Source of the DNA: Pseudonocardia sulfidoxydans NBRC 16205
GTDB lineage: Bacteria > Actinomycetota > Actinomycetes > Mycobacteriales > Pseudonocardiaceae
NCBI RefSeq assembly: GCF_007989085.1
Contig: NZ_BJVJ01000003.1
Location: forward strand, 62,001-126,000
Reading direction: 5' to 3'
Length of the DNA stretch: 64,000 nucleotides
The notes beneath the pieces were generated by a model. That model was given only the letters and a program-made list of their open reading frames with translations, was not told the DNA's origin and did no database searches. This document shows positions 50,901-58,936 of the stretch, piece after piece. Numbering within the stretch: the stretch's first letter is position 1; each line of letters starts with the position of its first letter. The position numbers and the translations under genes were made by a program.

Positions 50901-51451
50901 GCACCGAACAGCCTGTGAGCGGGAATAGTCGCCATGGCGACTATTCCCGCTCACAAGGCCCGGTCGCCGAGCCGGCCCGCGGCACCGCCGCCGAGGGCAT
51001 CGCCCGGATGCATCACGTCGGCATCCAGGTCGCCGACCTCGACCGCTCGCTCGCCTTCTACGAGGGCCTGCTCGGCTTCGAGGTCATCACCCGGCAGGTC
51101 CGCGGCGAGGCCTACGCCGGCGAGGTCGTCGGCTACCCCGGCGTCGAGCTGCACCTCGCGCACCTGCGTCCGCCCAACTCGTCGGTCGTCATCGAGCTGA
51201 CCGAGTACCGCGGTGTCGAACGCACACCCGTCGACACCTCGACGGCCAACCCCGGCACCGCCCACACCTGCTACGTCGTCGACGACGTCGAGGCCGTCCA
51301 CGCCGCCCTGCTGGCCGCGGGCGTCCGCCCGGTGTCGCGCACGATCGTGTCCCCGGAGGTCGGGATCGCGAAGGGCGGCAAGGTCGTCTACGTCCAGGAT
51401 CCCGACGGCGTCCGCGTCGAGCTGCTGCAACCACCACCGTCATCGAGCTGA
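50897..51451 (+). CDS. VOC-family (glyoxalase-like) protein with palindrome-encoded insert
   Basis: The 184-residue frame carries a VOC metalloenzyme domain from about residue 38 (MHHVGIQVADLDRSLAFYE), with further likely ligands in the AHTCYVV segment and Glu in VRVELLQ. The start overlapping the SDR stop reads MSTEQP and then runs in frame through palindrome copy 5, adding VSGNSRHGDYSRSQ. ATG 51008 (Met38) is an alternative start without the insert, but its ribosome site is weak. VOC members include methylmalonyl-CoA epimerases and ring-cleavage dioxygenases. Confidence 0.8.
   Translation: MSTEQPVSGNSRHGDYSRSQGPVAEPARGTAAEGIARMHHVGIQVADLDRSLAFYEGLLGFEVITRQVRGEAYAGEVVGYPGVELHLAHLRPPNSSVVIELTEYRGVERTPVDTSTANPGTAHTCYVVDDVEAVHAALLAAGVRPVSRTIVSPEVGIAKGGKVVYVQDPDGVRVELLQPPPSSS
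50915..50954. repeat. 40-bp palindrome, family 1, copy 5
   Basis: This is a perfect palindrome, left arm GTGAGCGGGAATAGTCGCCA. Unlike other copies it lies between co-directional, overlapping genes and is read in frame within the N-terminus of the VOC gene, with no stop in that frame. Positions 9 (G) and 19 (C) differ from other copies and are matched by their partners at 32 and 22. Confidence 0.92.
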
Positions 51452-51462
51452 GGGGGAGCCCC

Positions 51463-51651
51463 GTGCGCGTCGACATCGATCTCGCCGCCTGTGCCGGGCA
51501 CGGGCAGTGCGCCGCGACGTCCCCGGACGTCTACCACCTCGACGACGACGGGTTCGTCCTCGACGACGTGACCGTCGCCGACGGCGCGGAGGACGACGCC
51601 CGCGAGGGCGCATCGGCCTGCCCGGAGAACGCGATCACCGTGCGGGACTGA
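51463..51651 (+). CDS. [3Fe-4S] ferredoxin of the P450 partner type
   Basis: The 62-residue ferredoxin has three cluster cysteines, Cys10, Cys16 (CAGHGQC, with His where a fourth Cys would sit) and Cys53 followed by Pro. This is the pattern of actinobacterial 3Fe-4S ferredoxins that feed P450s. AGGGGGAG precedes the GTG, 11 bases after the VOC stop. No ferredoxin reductase gene is present in the window. Confidence 0.93.
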   Translation: MRVDIDLAACAGHGQCAATSPDVYHLDDDGFVLDDVTVADGAEDDAREGASACPENAITVRD

Positions 51652-51660
51652 GTCCGGAGC

Positions 51661-51698
51661 GGTTGACCCGGCGCCGAATTCAGGGTCATAGTAGTCAG
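51661..51698 (+). promoter_or_regulatory. Promoter with AGGGTCAT-type motif, copy 3
   Basis: TTGACC is visible at 51663-51668, and CATAGT at 51687-51692 follows at 18 bases, a near-consensus SigA promoter. The -10 is embedded in AGGGTCATAGTAGTCAG (51682-51698), the best copy of the shared motif. A leader of about 45 bases with AAGGAGGT leads to the GTG at 51741. Confidence 0.6.
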
Positions 51699-51740
51699 TA
51701 TCTTCACCACGTAGCGTCGGTCACAAGGAGGTGCGGGCTC

Positions 51741-53375
51741 GTGCGCGTCTGGAACGGCGATCTCGGTTCGGAACACGACATGCTGGTCGTCGGGGCCGGG
51801 GCGATCGGCCTGACCGCGGCCCTGGTGGCCGCCGACGCCGGCGCCCGCGTCGCCGTCCTGGAGAAGGCGCCCTACCTCGGCGGGACCTCCGCGGTGTCCG
51901 GCGGGATGTTCTGGATCCCGATGAACACCCGGATGTCGGCACTGGGCCTGACCGACGACCGCGACGACGCGCTGCGCTACCTGCGTGCCGTCACCGACGG
52001 TCGCACCGCCGACGACGTCCTCGCCGCCCTCGTCGATCGCGGCCCCGAGATGCTCGACTTCCTCGAGCGTCGCGCCGGGCTGCGCATGGCGCCCATGGAC
52101 AACTTCCCCGACTACCACCCCGAGTGGGACGGTGCCCACCCCGGCGGCCGCTCGCTGGACCCCGAGCTCTACGACATCCGGCAGCTGGGCGAGCTCGCGG
52201 AGAGCCTGCGCCCCGACGCGCGCCTGCCGTTCACGATGCGCGAGTACGAGGAATGGCGCATCTTCACCCGCTTCCCGACCGACATGCTCGAACAACGGGC
52301 CGCCGACGGCCTCGTCGCGCGCGGCCGCGCCCTGGTCGCGCCGCTCGTCGCCGCGTGCGCCGACGCCGGCGTCACCCTGGTCACCGACTGCGGCGCCGAA
52401 CGCCTCGTCGTCTCCGACGACGCCATCGCCGGCGTCCTCACCGCCGACGGCAGGCGCATCGACGCCCAAGCCGTCGTCATCGCCTGTGGCGGGTTCGAGT
52501 GGTCACCGGAGATGGTCGACAACTTCCTGTCCGGGCCGGTCCACGGAAGCTGCAGCCCGCCCCACAACACTGGCGACGGAATCCGCATGGCCGCCAAGGC
52601 CGGCGTCCGCCTCGGCTCGATGCGCGAAGCCTGGTGGGGACCGATGGTCCTCGTCCCCGGCGACGAGACCGACGGCGCCCAGACCGGCACCCTGCTGCGG
52701 TTCGAGCGCACCGGTCCGCACACCGTGATCGTCAACCGCAACGGGCAGCGGTTCGTCAACGAGGCGCACAACTACAACGACATGACCAAGGCGTTCCACC
52801 TGTTCGACCCGGGCGCCTACGACTTCGCCAACCTGCCCGCCTACCTGATCTTCGACGAGCAGCACCTGCGCGAGTACGGCTTCCTCTCCCACCGGGCCGG
52901 GCAGCCGACACCGTCGTGGATCCGCACGGCCCCGACGATCGCCGAGCTCGCCGCGCTGCTGGAGATCGACCCGGCCGGACTCGGCGCGACGCTGGACCGC
53001 TTCAACGCCAACGCGCGCAACGGCGTCGACCCCGACTTCAACCGGGGTGCCAGCGCCTACGACCAGTACTGGGGCGACCAGCACGCCCCGCACCCCGCGC
53101 TCGGCCCCGTCGAGACCGCGCCGTTCTACGCCGTCGAGGTCGTCTCCGGGGTCATCGGCACCAAGGGCGGCATCGTCACCGACGGCGACGGCCGCGCCCT
53201 CGACGCCTTCGGCGACCCCGTCCCCGGCCTCTACGCCGCGGGCAACACCACCGCGCACCCGATGGGCCCCGGCTACCCGGGCGCGGGCGCCACCCTCGGC
53301 CCCGGCTCGACGATGGCCTACGCCGCGGGCCTCGCGGCCGTCGCGCAGCTCGGCCTGCGCCCCGTCTCGACCTGA
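51741..53375 (+). CDS. FAD-dependent dehydrogenase, 3-ketosteroid dehydrogenase-like
   Basis: The 544-residue flavoprotein has VVGAGAIGLTAALVAADAG near 16, EKAPYLGGTSAVSGG near 41 and the C-terminal LYAAGNTTAHPMGPGYPGAG motif characteristic of KstD/fumarate reductase-type enzymes. It is closer to KstD in this last segment than the 25383 protein. AAGGAGGT eight bases before the GTG fixes the start. With the cupin and OYE genes it forms an operon for ring dehydrogenation and reduction. Confidence 0.9.
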   Translation: MRVWNGDLGSEHDMLVVGAGAIGLTAALVAADAGARVAVLEKAPYLGGTSAVSGGMFWIPMNTRMSALGLTDDRDDALRYLRAVTDGRTADDVLAALVDRGPEMLDFLERRAGLRMAPMDNFPDYHPEWDGAHPGGRSLDPELYDIRQLGELAESLRPDARLPFTMREYEEWRIFTRFPTDMLEQRAADGLVARGRALVAPLVAACADAGVTLVTDCGAERLVVSDDAIAGVLTADGRRIDAQAVVIACGGFEWSPEMVDNFLSGPVHGSCSPPHNTGDGIRMAAKAGVRLGSMREAWWGPMVLVPGDETDGAQTGTLLRFERTGPHTVIVNRNGQRFVNEAHNYNDMTKAFHLFDPGAYDFANLPAYLIFDEQHLREYGFLSHRAGQPTPSWIRTAPTIAELAALLEIDPAGLGATLDRFNANARNGVDPDFNRGASAYDQYWGDQHAPHPALGPVETAPFYAVEVVSGVIGTKGGIVTDGDGRALDAFGDPVPGLYAAGNTTAHPMGPGYPGAGATLGPGSTMAYAAGLAAVAQLGLRPVST

Positions 53376-53402
53376 TCCAGCCCACCACCACGAGGAGAAC
53401 AC

Positions 53403-53837
53403 ATGAGGTCCCAGTTCCAGCCGATCATGGGTGGCGTCGGCGGACGGTCCCGCATCGACGACAACGAATGGCACTACCTCGCCGACCCGGACGAGAACCC
53501 CGAGTTCTTCGAACACATGACCGAGCCGGTCCAGATCCAGTTCCTCGGCAAGAACTGGGACGAGGGCCCCTGGATCATGCCGAACAAGTTCCCGCCCAAC
53601 GCCAAGGCCGACCGGCACGCGCACAACCACGCGACGATCTACTACATCACCAAGGGCTCGATGACGTTCAACGACGGATCGGGCTGGTACCACCCCGGCG
53701 ACCTGCGCTGGATCGAGCCGTACAACGAGTACGGCCCCGAGGAGGCCGGCCCCGACGGCGTCGAGTTCCTCCTGATCTCCGCCGGGCCGATCGACGTGCA
53801 GTGGGAGGGCGGCGACACCCACATCGTGAAGGGGTGA
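53403..53837 (+). CDS. Cupin-domain protein
   Basis: The 144-residue protein has one cupin barrel with the metal motif around RHAHNH (His72, His74, His76) and a second half with GDLRWIEPYNEYGPEEAG. Related small cupins bind metal and act as dioxygenases, isomerases or sensors. GAGGAG precedes the ATG, and the next gene begins five bases after its stop. The role in the pathway is unknown. Confidence 0.82.
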   Translation: MRSQFQPIMGGVGGRSRIDDNEWHYLADPDENPEFFEHMTEPVQIQFLGKNWDEGPWIMPNKFPPNAKADRHAHNHATIYYITKGSMTFNDGSGWYHPGDLRWIEPYNEYGPEEAGPDGVEFLLISAGPIDVQWEGGDTHIVKG

Positions 53838-53841
53838 CGCC

Positions 53842-55782
53842 GTGCCGTTCCCGCACCTGACGGCGCCGCTGCACGTCGGGCGGCTGCACCTGAAGAACCG
53901 CACCGTGTTCCCCGGCCACCAGACGCTGATGTCGCACGACGGCGTCGTCGGGGACACGATGTACCGCTACTACCTGGAGCGGGCCAAGGGCGGCGTCGGC
54001 GCGGTCGTCGTCGAGGGTGCGGCGGTGCACCCGTCGGCACCGAAGTTCCCGAACTACCTCTACGCCTACGACGACGCGATCGTCCCGTCCCTCGACCGGC
54101 TCGCCGACGGCCTGCACGAGTTCGACTGCAAGGCGATCGTGCAGCTCGCCCACAGCGGCTCACGGATGCCGTCGCTGGACTCGCAACGGCCGCTGTGGGC
54201 GCCGTCGGACGTGCGGTCGGCGATCTCGCCGGAGTTCCCGCACGCCATGACCGAGGCCGAGATCGCCGAACTGCTCGACGGCTACCTGCTCGCGGCGCGC
54301 AACGTCGGGCGCTCGGGTGCCGACGGCGTGGAGTTCCACTCCGCGCACGAGTACCTGCCCGGGCAGTTCCTCTCCCCGGTCAACAACCTGCGGACCGACC
54401 GCTGGGGCGGCTCGCTCGACAACCGGATGCGGTTCCTGCTCGACGGCCTCGCCCGGGTCCGGGAGGGCCTGGGCGAGAACAAGGTCCTCGGCGTCCGCAT
54501 CAACGGCAGCGACCTGCGCGACGACGGCGTGCAGACCGACGAGTACGTCGAGATCGCGCGCCGCCTGGAGGCGAGCGGACTCGTCGACTACATCTCCGTC
54601 AGCGCCGGGACGTCGGCGGCCAACCACCTCATCGTCCCGCCGATGGACGTCGAGGAGCGGGTGTTCACACCCTATGCCGCGGCCATCAAGGCGGCGGTGA
54701 CGTCCGTGCCGGTGTTCGCCGTCGGCAGACTCAAACGGCCCGAGACCGCCGAGGCGCTGCTCGCGGCCGGCGAGGCCGACGTCGTCGCCGAGGCGCGGGC
54801 GTTCATCGCCGACCCGGAGTGGCTGAACAAGCTGGTCAGCGCCCCCGACACGGTGCGCCCCTGCATCGCCTGCAACCAGGGCTGCTTCGGCAACCTCTAC
54901 CTCAACCGGCGGCTGACGTGCTCGGTCAACCCGGCGGTCGGGCGGGAGGCCGAGCTGGGCCTGGGCACCGTCCCGACGATCGCCGTCCGCAGGCGGGTCG
55001 CGGTCGTCGGGGGTGGGCCGGGCGGGATGGAGGCGGCGATCACCGCCGCGTCCCGCGGGCACGACGTCACCCTGTTCGAGGCGACGGGCCGGCTCGGTGG
55101 GCAGGTGCTGCTCGCCACCGCCGTGCCCGCGCGCACCGAGCTGGGCGAGATCGTCGAGCACCAGGTCGACGAGCTCACACGCCTCGGTGTCGACGTCTGG
55201 CTCGGCGCCCGCGCCCGTGCCGCCGACCTCGCCGGGTACGACGCCGTCGTCACCGCGACGGGGTCGACGCCACGGCCGGCGCCGTTCGGCGCGGCCCTCA
55301 CCCCGGAGGAGGCGATCGTCTCCACCGAGGACTGGTCGGGGCGCGACGTCGTGGTGGTCGACGACGTCGGCCACTTCGCCGCCTACCTGCCCGCCGAGCT
55401 GATGGCCGACCGCGGGGCGCGCGTCGTCGTCGCGACGGCCAAACTCACCGCGGGCACCGGGCTCGACTCGGCGACGATGATGACGATGCACATGCGCCTG
55501 GCGCGCAAGGGCGTCGAGTTCCTCGTGCACGCCGCGCCGGTCTCGGCGTCCGACGGCGCGGTGACGTTCCGCGACACCCTCTCGGGTGCATCACTGACCC
55601 GTCCCGCCGACGTGGTGGTCGCCGCCGTCGGCAACAAGGCGGGCGACGCCCTGGCCCACGAGCTGCGCGACTGCGCGGGATCCGACGACGGGCCCGACCT
55701 GCACCTGGTCGGCGACTGCGTCGCCCCGCGCACCATCACCGAGGCGATCCGCGAGGGCCGCCTCGTGGGCCGCGCTCTGTAG
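53842..55782 (+). CDS. OYE-type enoate reductase with [4Fe-4S] and FAD domains
   Basis: The 646-residue protein has an N-terminal FMN TIM barrel (about 1-340; AHSGSR, EFHSAHEYLPGQFLSP), a [4Fe-4S] site (CIACNQGC plus Cys in RLTCSVNP, about 346-370) and a C-terminal FAD/NAD domain (VVGGGPGGMEAA near 390). This is the 2,4-dienoyl-CoA reductase/trimethylamine dehydrogenase plan. It likely reduces an enone or dienoyl-CoA. The GTG lies five bases after the cupin stop. Confidence 0.9.
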   Translation: MPFPHLTAPLHVGRLHLKNRTVFPGHQTLMSHDGVVGDTMYRYYLERAKGGVGAVVVEGAAVHPSAPKFPNYLYAYDDAIVPSLDRLADGLHEFDCKAIVQLAHSGSRMPSLDSQRPLWAPSDVRSAISPEFPHAMTEAEIAELLDGYLLAARNVGRSGADGVEFHSAHEYLPGQFLSPVNNLRTDRWGGSLDNRMRFLLDGLARVREGLGENKVLGVRINGSDLRDDGVQTDEYVEIARRLEASGLVDYISVSAGTSAANHLIVPPMDVEERVFTPYAAAIKAAVTSVPVFAVGRLKRPETAEALLAAGEADVVAEARAFIADPEWLNKLVSAPDTVRPCIACNQGCFGNLYLNRRLTCSVNPAVGREAELGLGTVPTIAVRRRVAVVGGGPGGMEAAITAASRGHDVTLFEATGRLGGQVLLATAVPARTELGEIVEHQVDELTRLGVDVWLGARARAADLAGYDAVVTATGSTPRPAPFGAALTPEEAIVSTEDWSGRDVVVVDDVGHFAAYLPAELMADRGARVVVATAKLTAGTGLDSATMMTMHMRLARKGVEFLVHAAPVSASDGAVTFRDTLSGASLTRPADVVVAAVGNKAGDALAHELRDCAGSDDGPDLHLVGDCVAPRTITEAIREGRLVGRAL

Positions 55783-55820
55783 CCCGGCCCGGCCGGCCCC
55801 ACCCGGCCCACCCCCGGGGA

Positions 55821-55867
55821 ACGAACGGCACAGTCGGGCAGCTGAGTTGCGCCACTGTGCCGTTTGT
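55821..55867 (+). repeat. Hairpin repeat, family 2, copy C
   Basis: Outer arms ACGAACGGCACAGT and ACTGTGCCGTTTGT pair with one G-U wobble, around a loop containing GCAGCTGAGTTGC like those at 10330 and 10401. It has the same orientation as those copies. It sits between the convergent OYE and alcohol dehydrogenase genes, 43 bases before palindrome copy 6. Confidence 0.82.
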
Positions 55868-55910
55868 GCAAAGAAGGCGGTGCAGCGGCAGAACCCGCAG
55901 GTCAGGCCTC

Positions 55911-55950
55911 GTGAGCGGCGATAGTCGCCATAGCGACTATCGCCGCTCAC
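55911..55950. repeat. 40-bp palindrome, family 1, copy 6
   Basis: Arms of 18 bases (GTGAGCGGCGATAGTCGC and its complement) flank a CATA centre, which is the only imperfect part. The alcohol dehydrogenase TGA (complement, 55949-55947) lies inside the right arm. It shares this convergent junction with family-2 copy C. Confidence 0.88.
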
Positions 55951-56948
55951 AGGTGGACGAACACCTTCACGACGTCGGCGGCGCCGGTGATGGCGTGGTC
56001 GAAAGCGGCGGCGACGTCGTCCAACGGGTAGGTGCCGCTCACGAACTTCGCCACCGATTGTTGCTGTGCGCCCACCACCGCGAGGGCCTCGGGGAACAGG
56101 CCCGCGCGGGCGCCGACGATCGTCACGCCCTGGAACAGCACCTTGGGGACGGGGACGACGATGTCGTGCGCCGCGACGCCGACGACGACGAGCCGGCCGC
56201 CGTTGCCGACCGCGCCCAGCGCCGACTCGAGGCCGGGCTTCGTGCCGGACGCCTCGAAGGCGACGTCGGCGCCCTCGCCGTGGGACCAGTCGGCGACGGC
56301 GCCGGGCTCGGCGAGCGGGTCGACGACACGGGTGGCGCCCAGCTCGGCGGCCAGCGCGCGGCGGCCTTCCACCGGGTCGCACACGAGGATCTCGTGGCCC
56401 GCCGCCGCGGCGCACACCGTGATGGCCAGGCCGATCGGGCCGGCGCCGACGATCACGAGCCGCTCGTCGCCGCGCAGCTCGGCGCGGGCGACGGCCATCG
56501 TGGCGATGGAGAACGGTTCGACGAGCGCGGCCTCGGTCGGGGTCAGGCCGGGGGCGCCGAAGAGCTGGTCGACGGGGGCGACGACCTGGTCGGCGAGCCC
56601 GCCCGGTAGCGCGACGCCGAGCGCGCGGAACGACGTGCAGGCGGGCCAGGCGCCGCGGGTGCAGGGCCGGCACACCCCACACGGGATGGCCGGGTTGATG
56701 GTGACGGTGTCACCGACCTGCAGCGGGCCGTCGTAGCCACGGGGGAGCGCGGAGAGGGTGCCGCCGACCTCGTGGCCCTGCCGCAGCGGGAACCCGGTGT
56801 CGTGGCGCTCCCCGAGGTACATGTGCAGGTCGGTGCCGCAGAGCCCGACGGTGCCGACGTCGACGACGGCGTCGTCGGGGCCCGGGTCGGGGTCGGCGAC
56901 GGTCTCGACGTGGATCTCGCGGGGTCCGGTGGTGACGGCTGCGCGCAC
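55947..56948 (-). CDS. Zinc-dependent alcohol dehydrogenase (MDR family)
   Basis: The 333-residue MDR enzyme has catalytic zinc residues in GLCGTD and GHEVGG, structural zinc cysteines in CGVCRPCTRGAWPAC, and the NAD motif VGAGPIGLA. Its shape resembles sorbitol or threonine dehydrogenases. The GTG is three bases after the stop of the isomerase-like gene, so it is third in a leftward operon. Substrate unknown; a polyol or hydroxy acid is plausible given its neighbours. Confidence 0.9.
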   Translation of the reverse strand: MRAAVTTGPREIHVETVADPDPGPDDAVVDVGTVGLCGTDLHMYLGERHDTGFPLRQGHEVGGTLSALPRGYDGPLQVGDTVTINPAIPCGVCRPCTRGAWPACTSFRALGVALPGGLADQVVAPVDQLFGAPGLTPTEAALVEPFSIATMAVARAELRGDERLVIVGAGPIGLAITVCAAAAGHEILVCDPVEGRRALAAELGATRVVDPLAEPGAVADWSHGEGADVAFEASGTKPGLESALGAVGNGGRLVVVGVAAHDIVVPVPKVLFQGVTIVGARAGLFPEALAVVGAQQQSVAKFVSGTYPLDDVAAAFDHAITGAADVVKVFVHL

Positions 56949-56951
56949 GGT

Positions 56952-57761
56952 CTACTCCTGTCCGGGAAGCGTGGCCCGCGTCGCCTCGAGGAGCCGGCGG
57001 GCGCGGGTGGTGGGGTCGAGTGCGGCGGCGAGGTGGTCGGACTGCACCTCGACGCTGACGGGCAGCCCGTCGGGCAGGGCGGCGACCAGGTCGTGCAGCG
57101 GGAGATCGCCCTCGCCGGGCGGGAGGCGGTGGTGGCGGGCCTCATGGACGAGACCGTCGACGCCGTCGACGTCCGCAGGAGCTGCGGCGGGTCCGTCGCA
57201 GATCTGCCAGTACCCGATCCGTTCGGGGGCCACGGCGGCCACGGCGGCGACGTCGGCGGGGGTCTCGCCGCTGCGGTGCAGGTGCAGGGCGTCGACGAGG
57301 ACGGCCGCGGCGGAGGGTTCGGCGCCGATGTCGTCGAGGGTGGCGACGGCGGCGGCGAGGGTCGGGATGCGGGTGAACCGCATGAACTCCAGCCCGATCC
57401 GGGTCGGCCCGCCGGTGGCGGCCTTCACCAGTGTCGCGAGCTCGGCGCGGGTGTCGGCGGGATCGGGGTGGCTGCTCACGGTGAGCAGGAAGCGGGCGCC
57501 GAGGACGACGGCGAGGTCGAGCAGTCGCAGTGCCTCGTCGATGCTGCGGTCGGGGCCGAGGCGGACGACCTCGAGGTCGAGCAGGGTGAGGCCGTGGTCG
57601 TCGGCGCGGCGGCGCAGGGCCACGGCGGCGGCGGGGTCGGTGTCGGGGTCGAGCCGTAGTCCGGCGGCGTCGTAGCCCGCGGCCGCGGCGGCGTCGAGGG
57701 TCGTCTCGGGCCCCGCATCGAGGACCGTTCCGGCGGCGAGGGAGAGCAGCGGGGCGCTCAT
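56952..57761 (-). CDS. Sugar phosphate isomerase/epimerase-like TIM-barrel protein
   Basis: The 269-residue protein fits the AP-endonuclease-2 (xylose isomerase-like) barrel: Glu in GLEFMRF, the Asp/His pair in VDALHLHRSG, and Glu in VSVEVQSD as metal ligands. Family activities include sugar epimerases, inosose dehydratases and 3-dehydroshikimate dehydratases. It lies between the KPR-like and alcohol dehydrogenase genes. No ribosome site precedes the ATG, and the sequence before it is a short gap of 37 bases. Confidence 0.82.
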   Translation of the reverse strand: MSAPLLSLAAGTVLDAGPETTLDAAAAAGYDAAGLRLDPDTDPAAAVALRRRADDHGLTLLDLEVVRLGPDRSIDEALRLLDLAVVLGARFLLTVSSHPDPADTRAELATLVKAATGGPTRIGLEFMRFTRIPTLAAAVATLDDIGAEPSAAAVLVDALHLHRSGETPADVAAVAAVAPERIGYWQICDGPAAAPADVDGVDGLVHEARHHRLPPGEGDLPLHDLVAALPDGLPVSVEVQSDHLAAALDPTTRARRLLEATRATLPGQE

Positions 57762-57798
57762 GCGTAGTCGCTAGAACTGAGACGACGGGTGCTCGGGG

Positions 57799-58743
57799 TC
57801 ACCGGACACCCGCGAGTGCGAGCAGGCCCAGAACGGTGGTGTGCACGGGCACCGGGACCCCGTGGGCGCCGGCGAGCCGGGCCACGGCGGCGGCCATCCC
57901 GGACAGCTCGGTGCGGCGTCCGTTGCGGACGTCGGTGCACATCGACGTGTAGTGCTCGCCGGTGCCGGCCCAGACCGCGCGGGCGTGGTCGAGCGCGGCG
58001 TCGCGGTCGAGTTCGACGCCCTCGGCGTGGGCGACGGCCACGACCTCGGAGACCATGCGTTCGGCCAGGTCGCGGCCCTCGGGGCTGTTCCACACGGTCG
58101 CGACGGTGACCCGCGGGACCGAGCTCAGGGGGCTCATCGACGCGAGAGCCAGCTTGTTCCAGATCAGGGTGTCGACCTGCGGGACGGCCTCCGCGCCCAG
58201 GCCCGCCGCCTGCAGCGCGGCCGCGACGTCCGCACCGCGTTCCAAGGGTGCGCGGCCGCGGCCCATGCGTCCGAGGTCGGTGCGTGAGCCGCCGGCGGCC
58301 GTCGACACCGAGACGGTGATCCGGCCCGGTTCGGCCAGTGCCGCACCGACCGTCGTGGTCCCGACGAGCGTGCGTTCCTCGCCGAACACGTCGGCGACCA
58401 GGGCGTCGGTGCCCAGGCCGTTCTGCAGCGGGACCGCGACGCCGTCGGGGGCGAGGACGTGGGCGGCGGACGCCGCGGCCTCGCCGAGGTCGTAGGACTT
58501 GGTGAGCAGCAGCAGGACGTCGAGCGAGCCGGGGGCGACGTCGGTGGTGCGGGCGGCGACGGGGACGTCGACCTTCCACGGGTCGCTGCCGGGCGGGTCG
58601 ACCTGCAGCGGCCCGGCGGCCAGCGCCTGGACGTGGGCGCTGCCCCGTCCGACGAGGACGACGTCCGCTCCGGCGCGGGCCAGATGGGCGGCGTAGGCGG
58701 AGCCCACCCCGCCCGCTCCCAGTACCCCGATACGTCCCGTCAT
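57799..58743 (-). CDS. Ketopantoate reductase-like dehydrogenase (ApbA/PanE family)
   Basis: The 314-residue protein has the NADP motif GVLGAGGVGSAYA (about 5-17), LLLTKSYD, the catalytic Lys in IWNKLALAS and the helical C-terminal domain of ApbA/PanE enzymes. In a catabolic setting it probably reduces or oxidises a 2-oxo or hydroxy acid other than ketopantoate. GGAGGGAG precedes the ATG. It is first in the leftward operon and divergent from the aldolase gene. Confidence 0.88.
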   Translation of the reverse strand: MTGRIGVLGAGGVGSAYAAHLARAGADVVLVGRGSAHVQALAAGPLQVDPPGSDPWKVDVPVAARTTDVAPGSLDVLLLLTKSYDLGEAAASAAHVLAPDGVAVPLQNGLGTDALVADVFGEERTLVGTTTVGAALAEPGRITVSVSTAAGGSRTDLGRMGRGRAPLERGADVAAALQAAGLGAEAVPQVDTLIWNKLALASMSPLSSVPRVTVATVWNSPEGRDLAERMVSEVVAVAHAEGVELDRDAALDHARAVWAGTGEHYTSMCTDVRNGRRTELSGMAAAVARLAGAHGVPVPVHTTVLGLLALAGVR

Positions 58744-58936
58744 CGCGACTCCCTCCGGTCGGCCGCGGCGTCGCGACCCGTAGCAGCGCTCATCGGATTC
58801 CGGGACCCGGCCCGGCGCAAACCCTGACCACAAAAGCGTCACTAGAACCCTAGCGCCGCACCTACGGGCCGGGCTAGCCTTCCGGTCAGGCGACGCCGCC
58901 CAGGCCGGTGGCGGCGTCCCGGACCGGAGGATGCCG

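Noticed and set aside
57764-57775. TAGTCGCTAGA near the start of the isomerase-like gene, similar to the palindrome core
   Set aside because: Only about 11 bases match and there is no second arm, so it may be chance.
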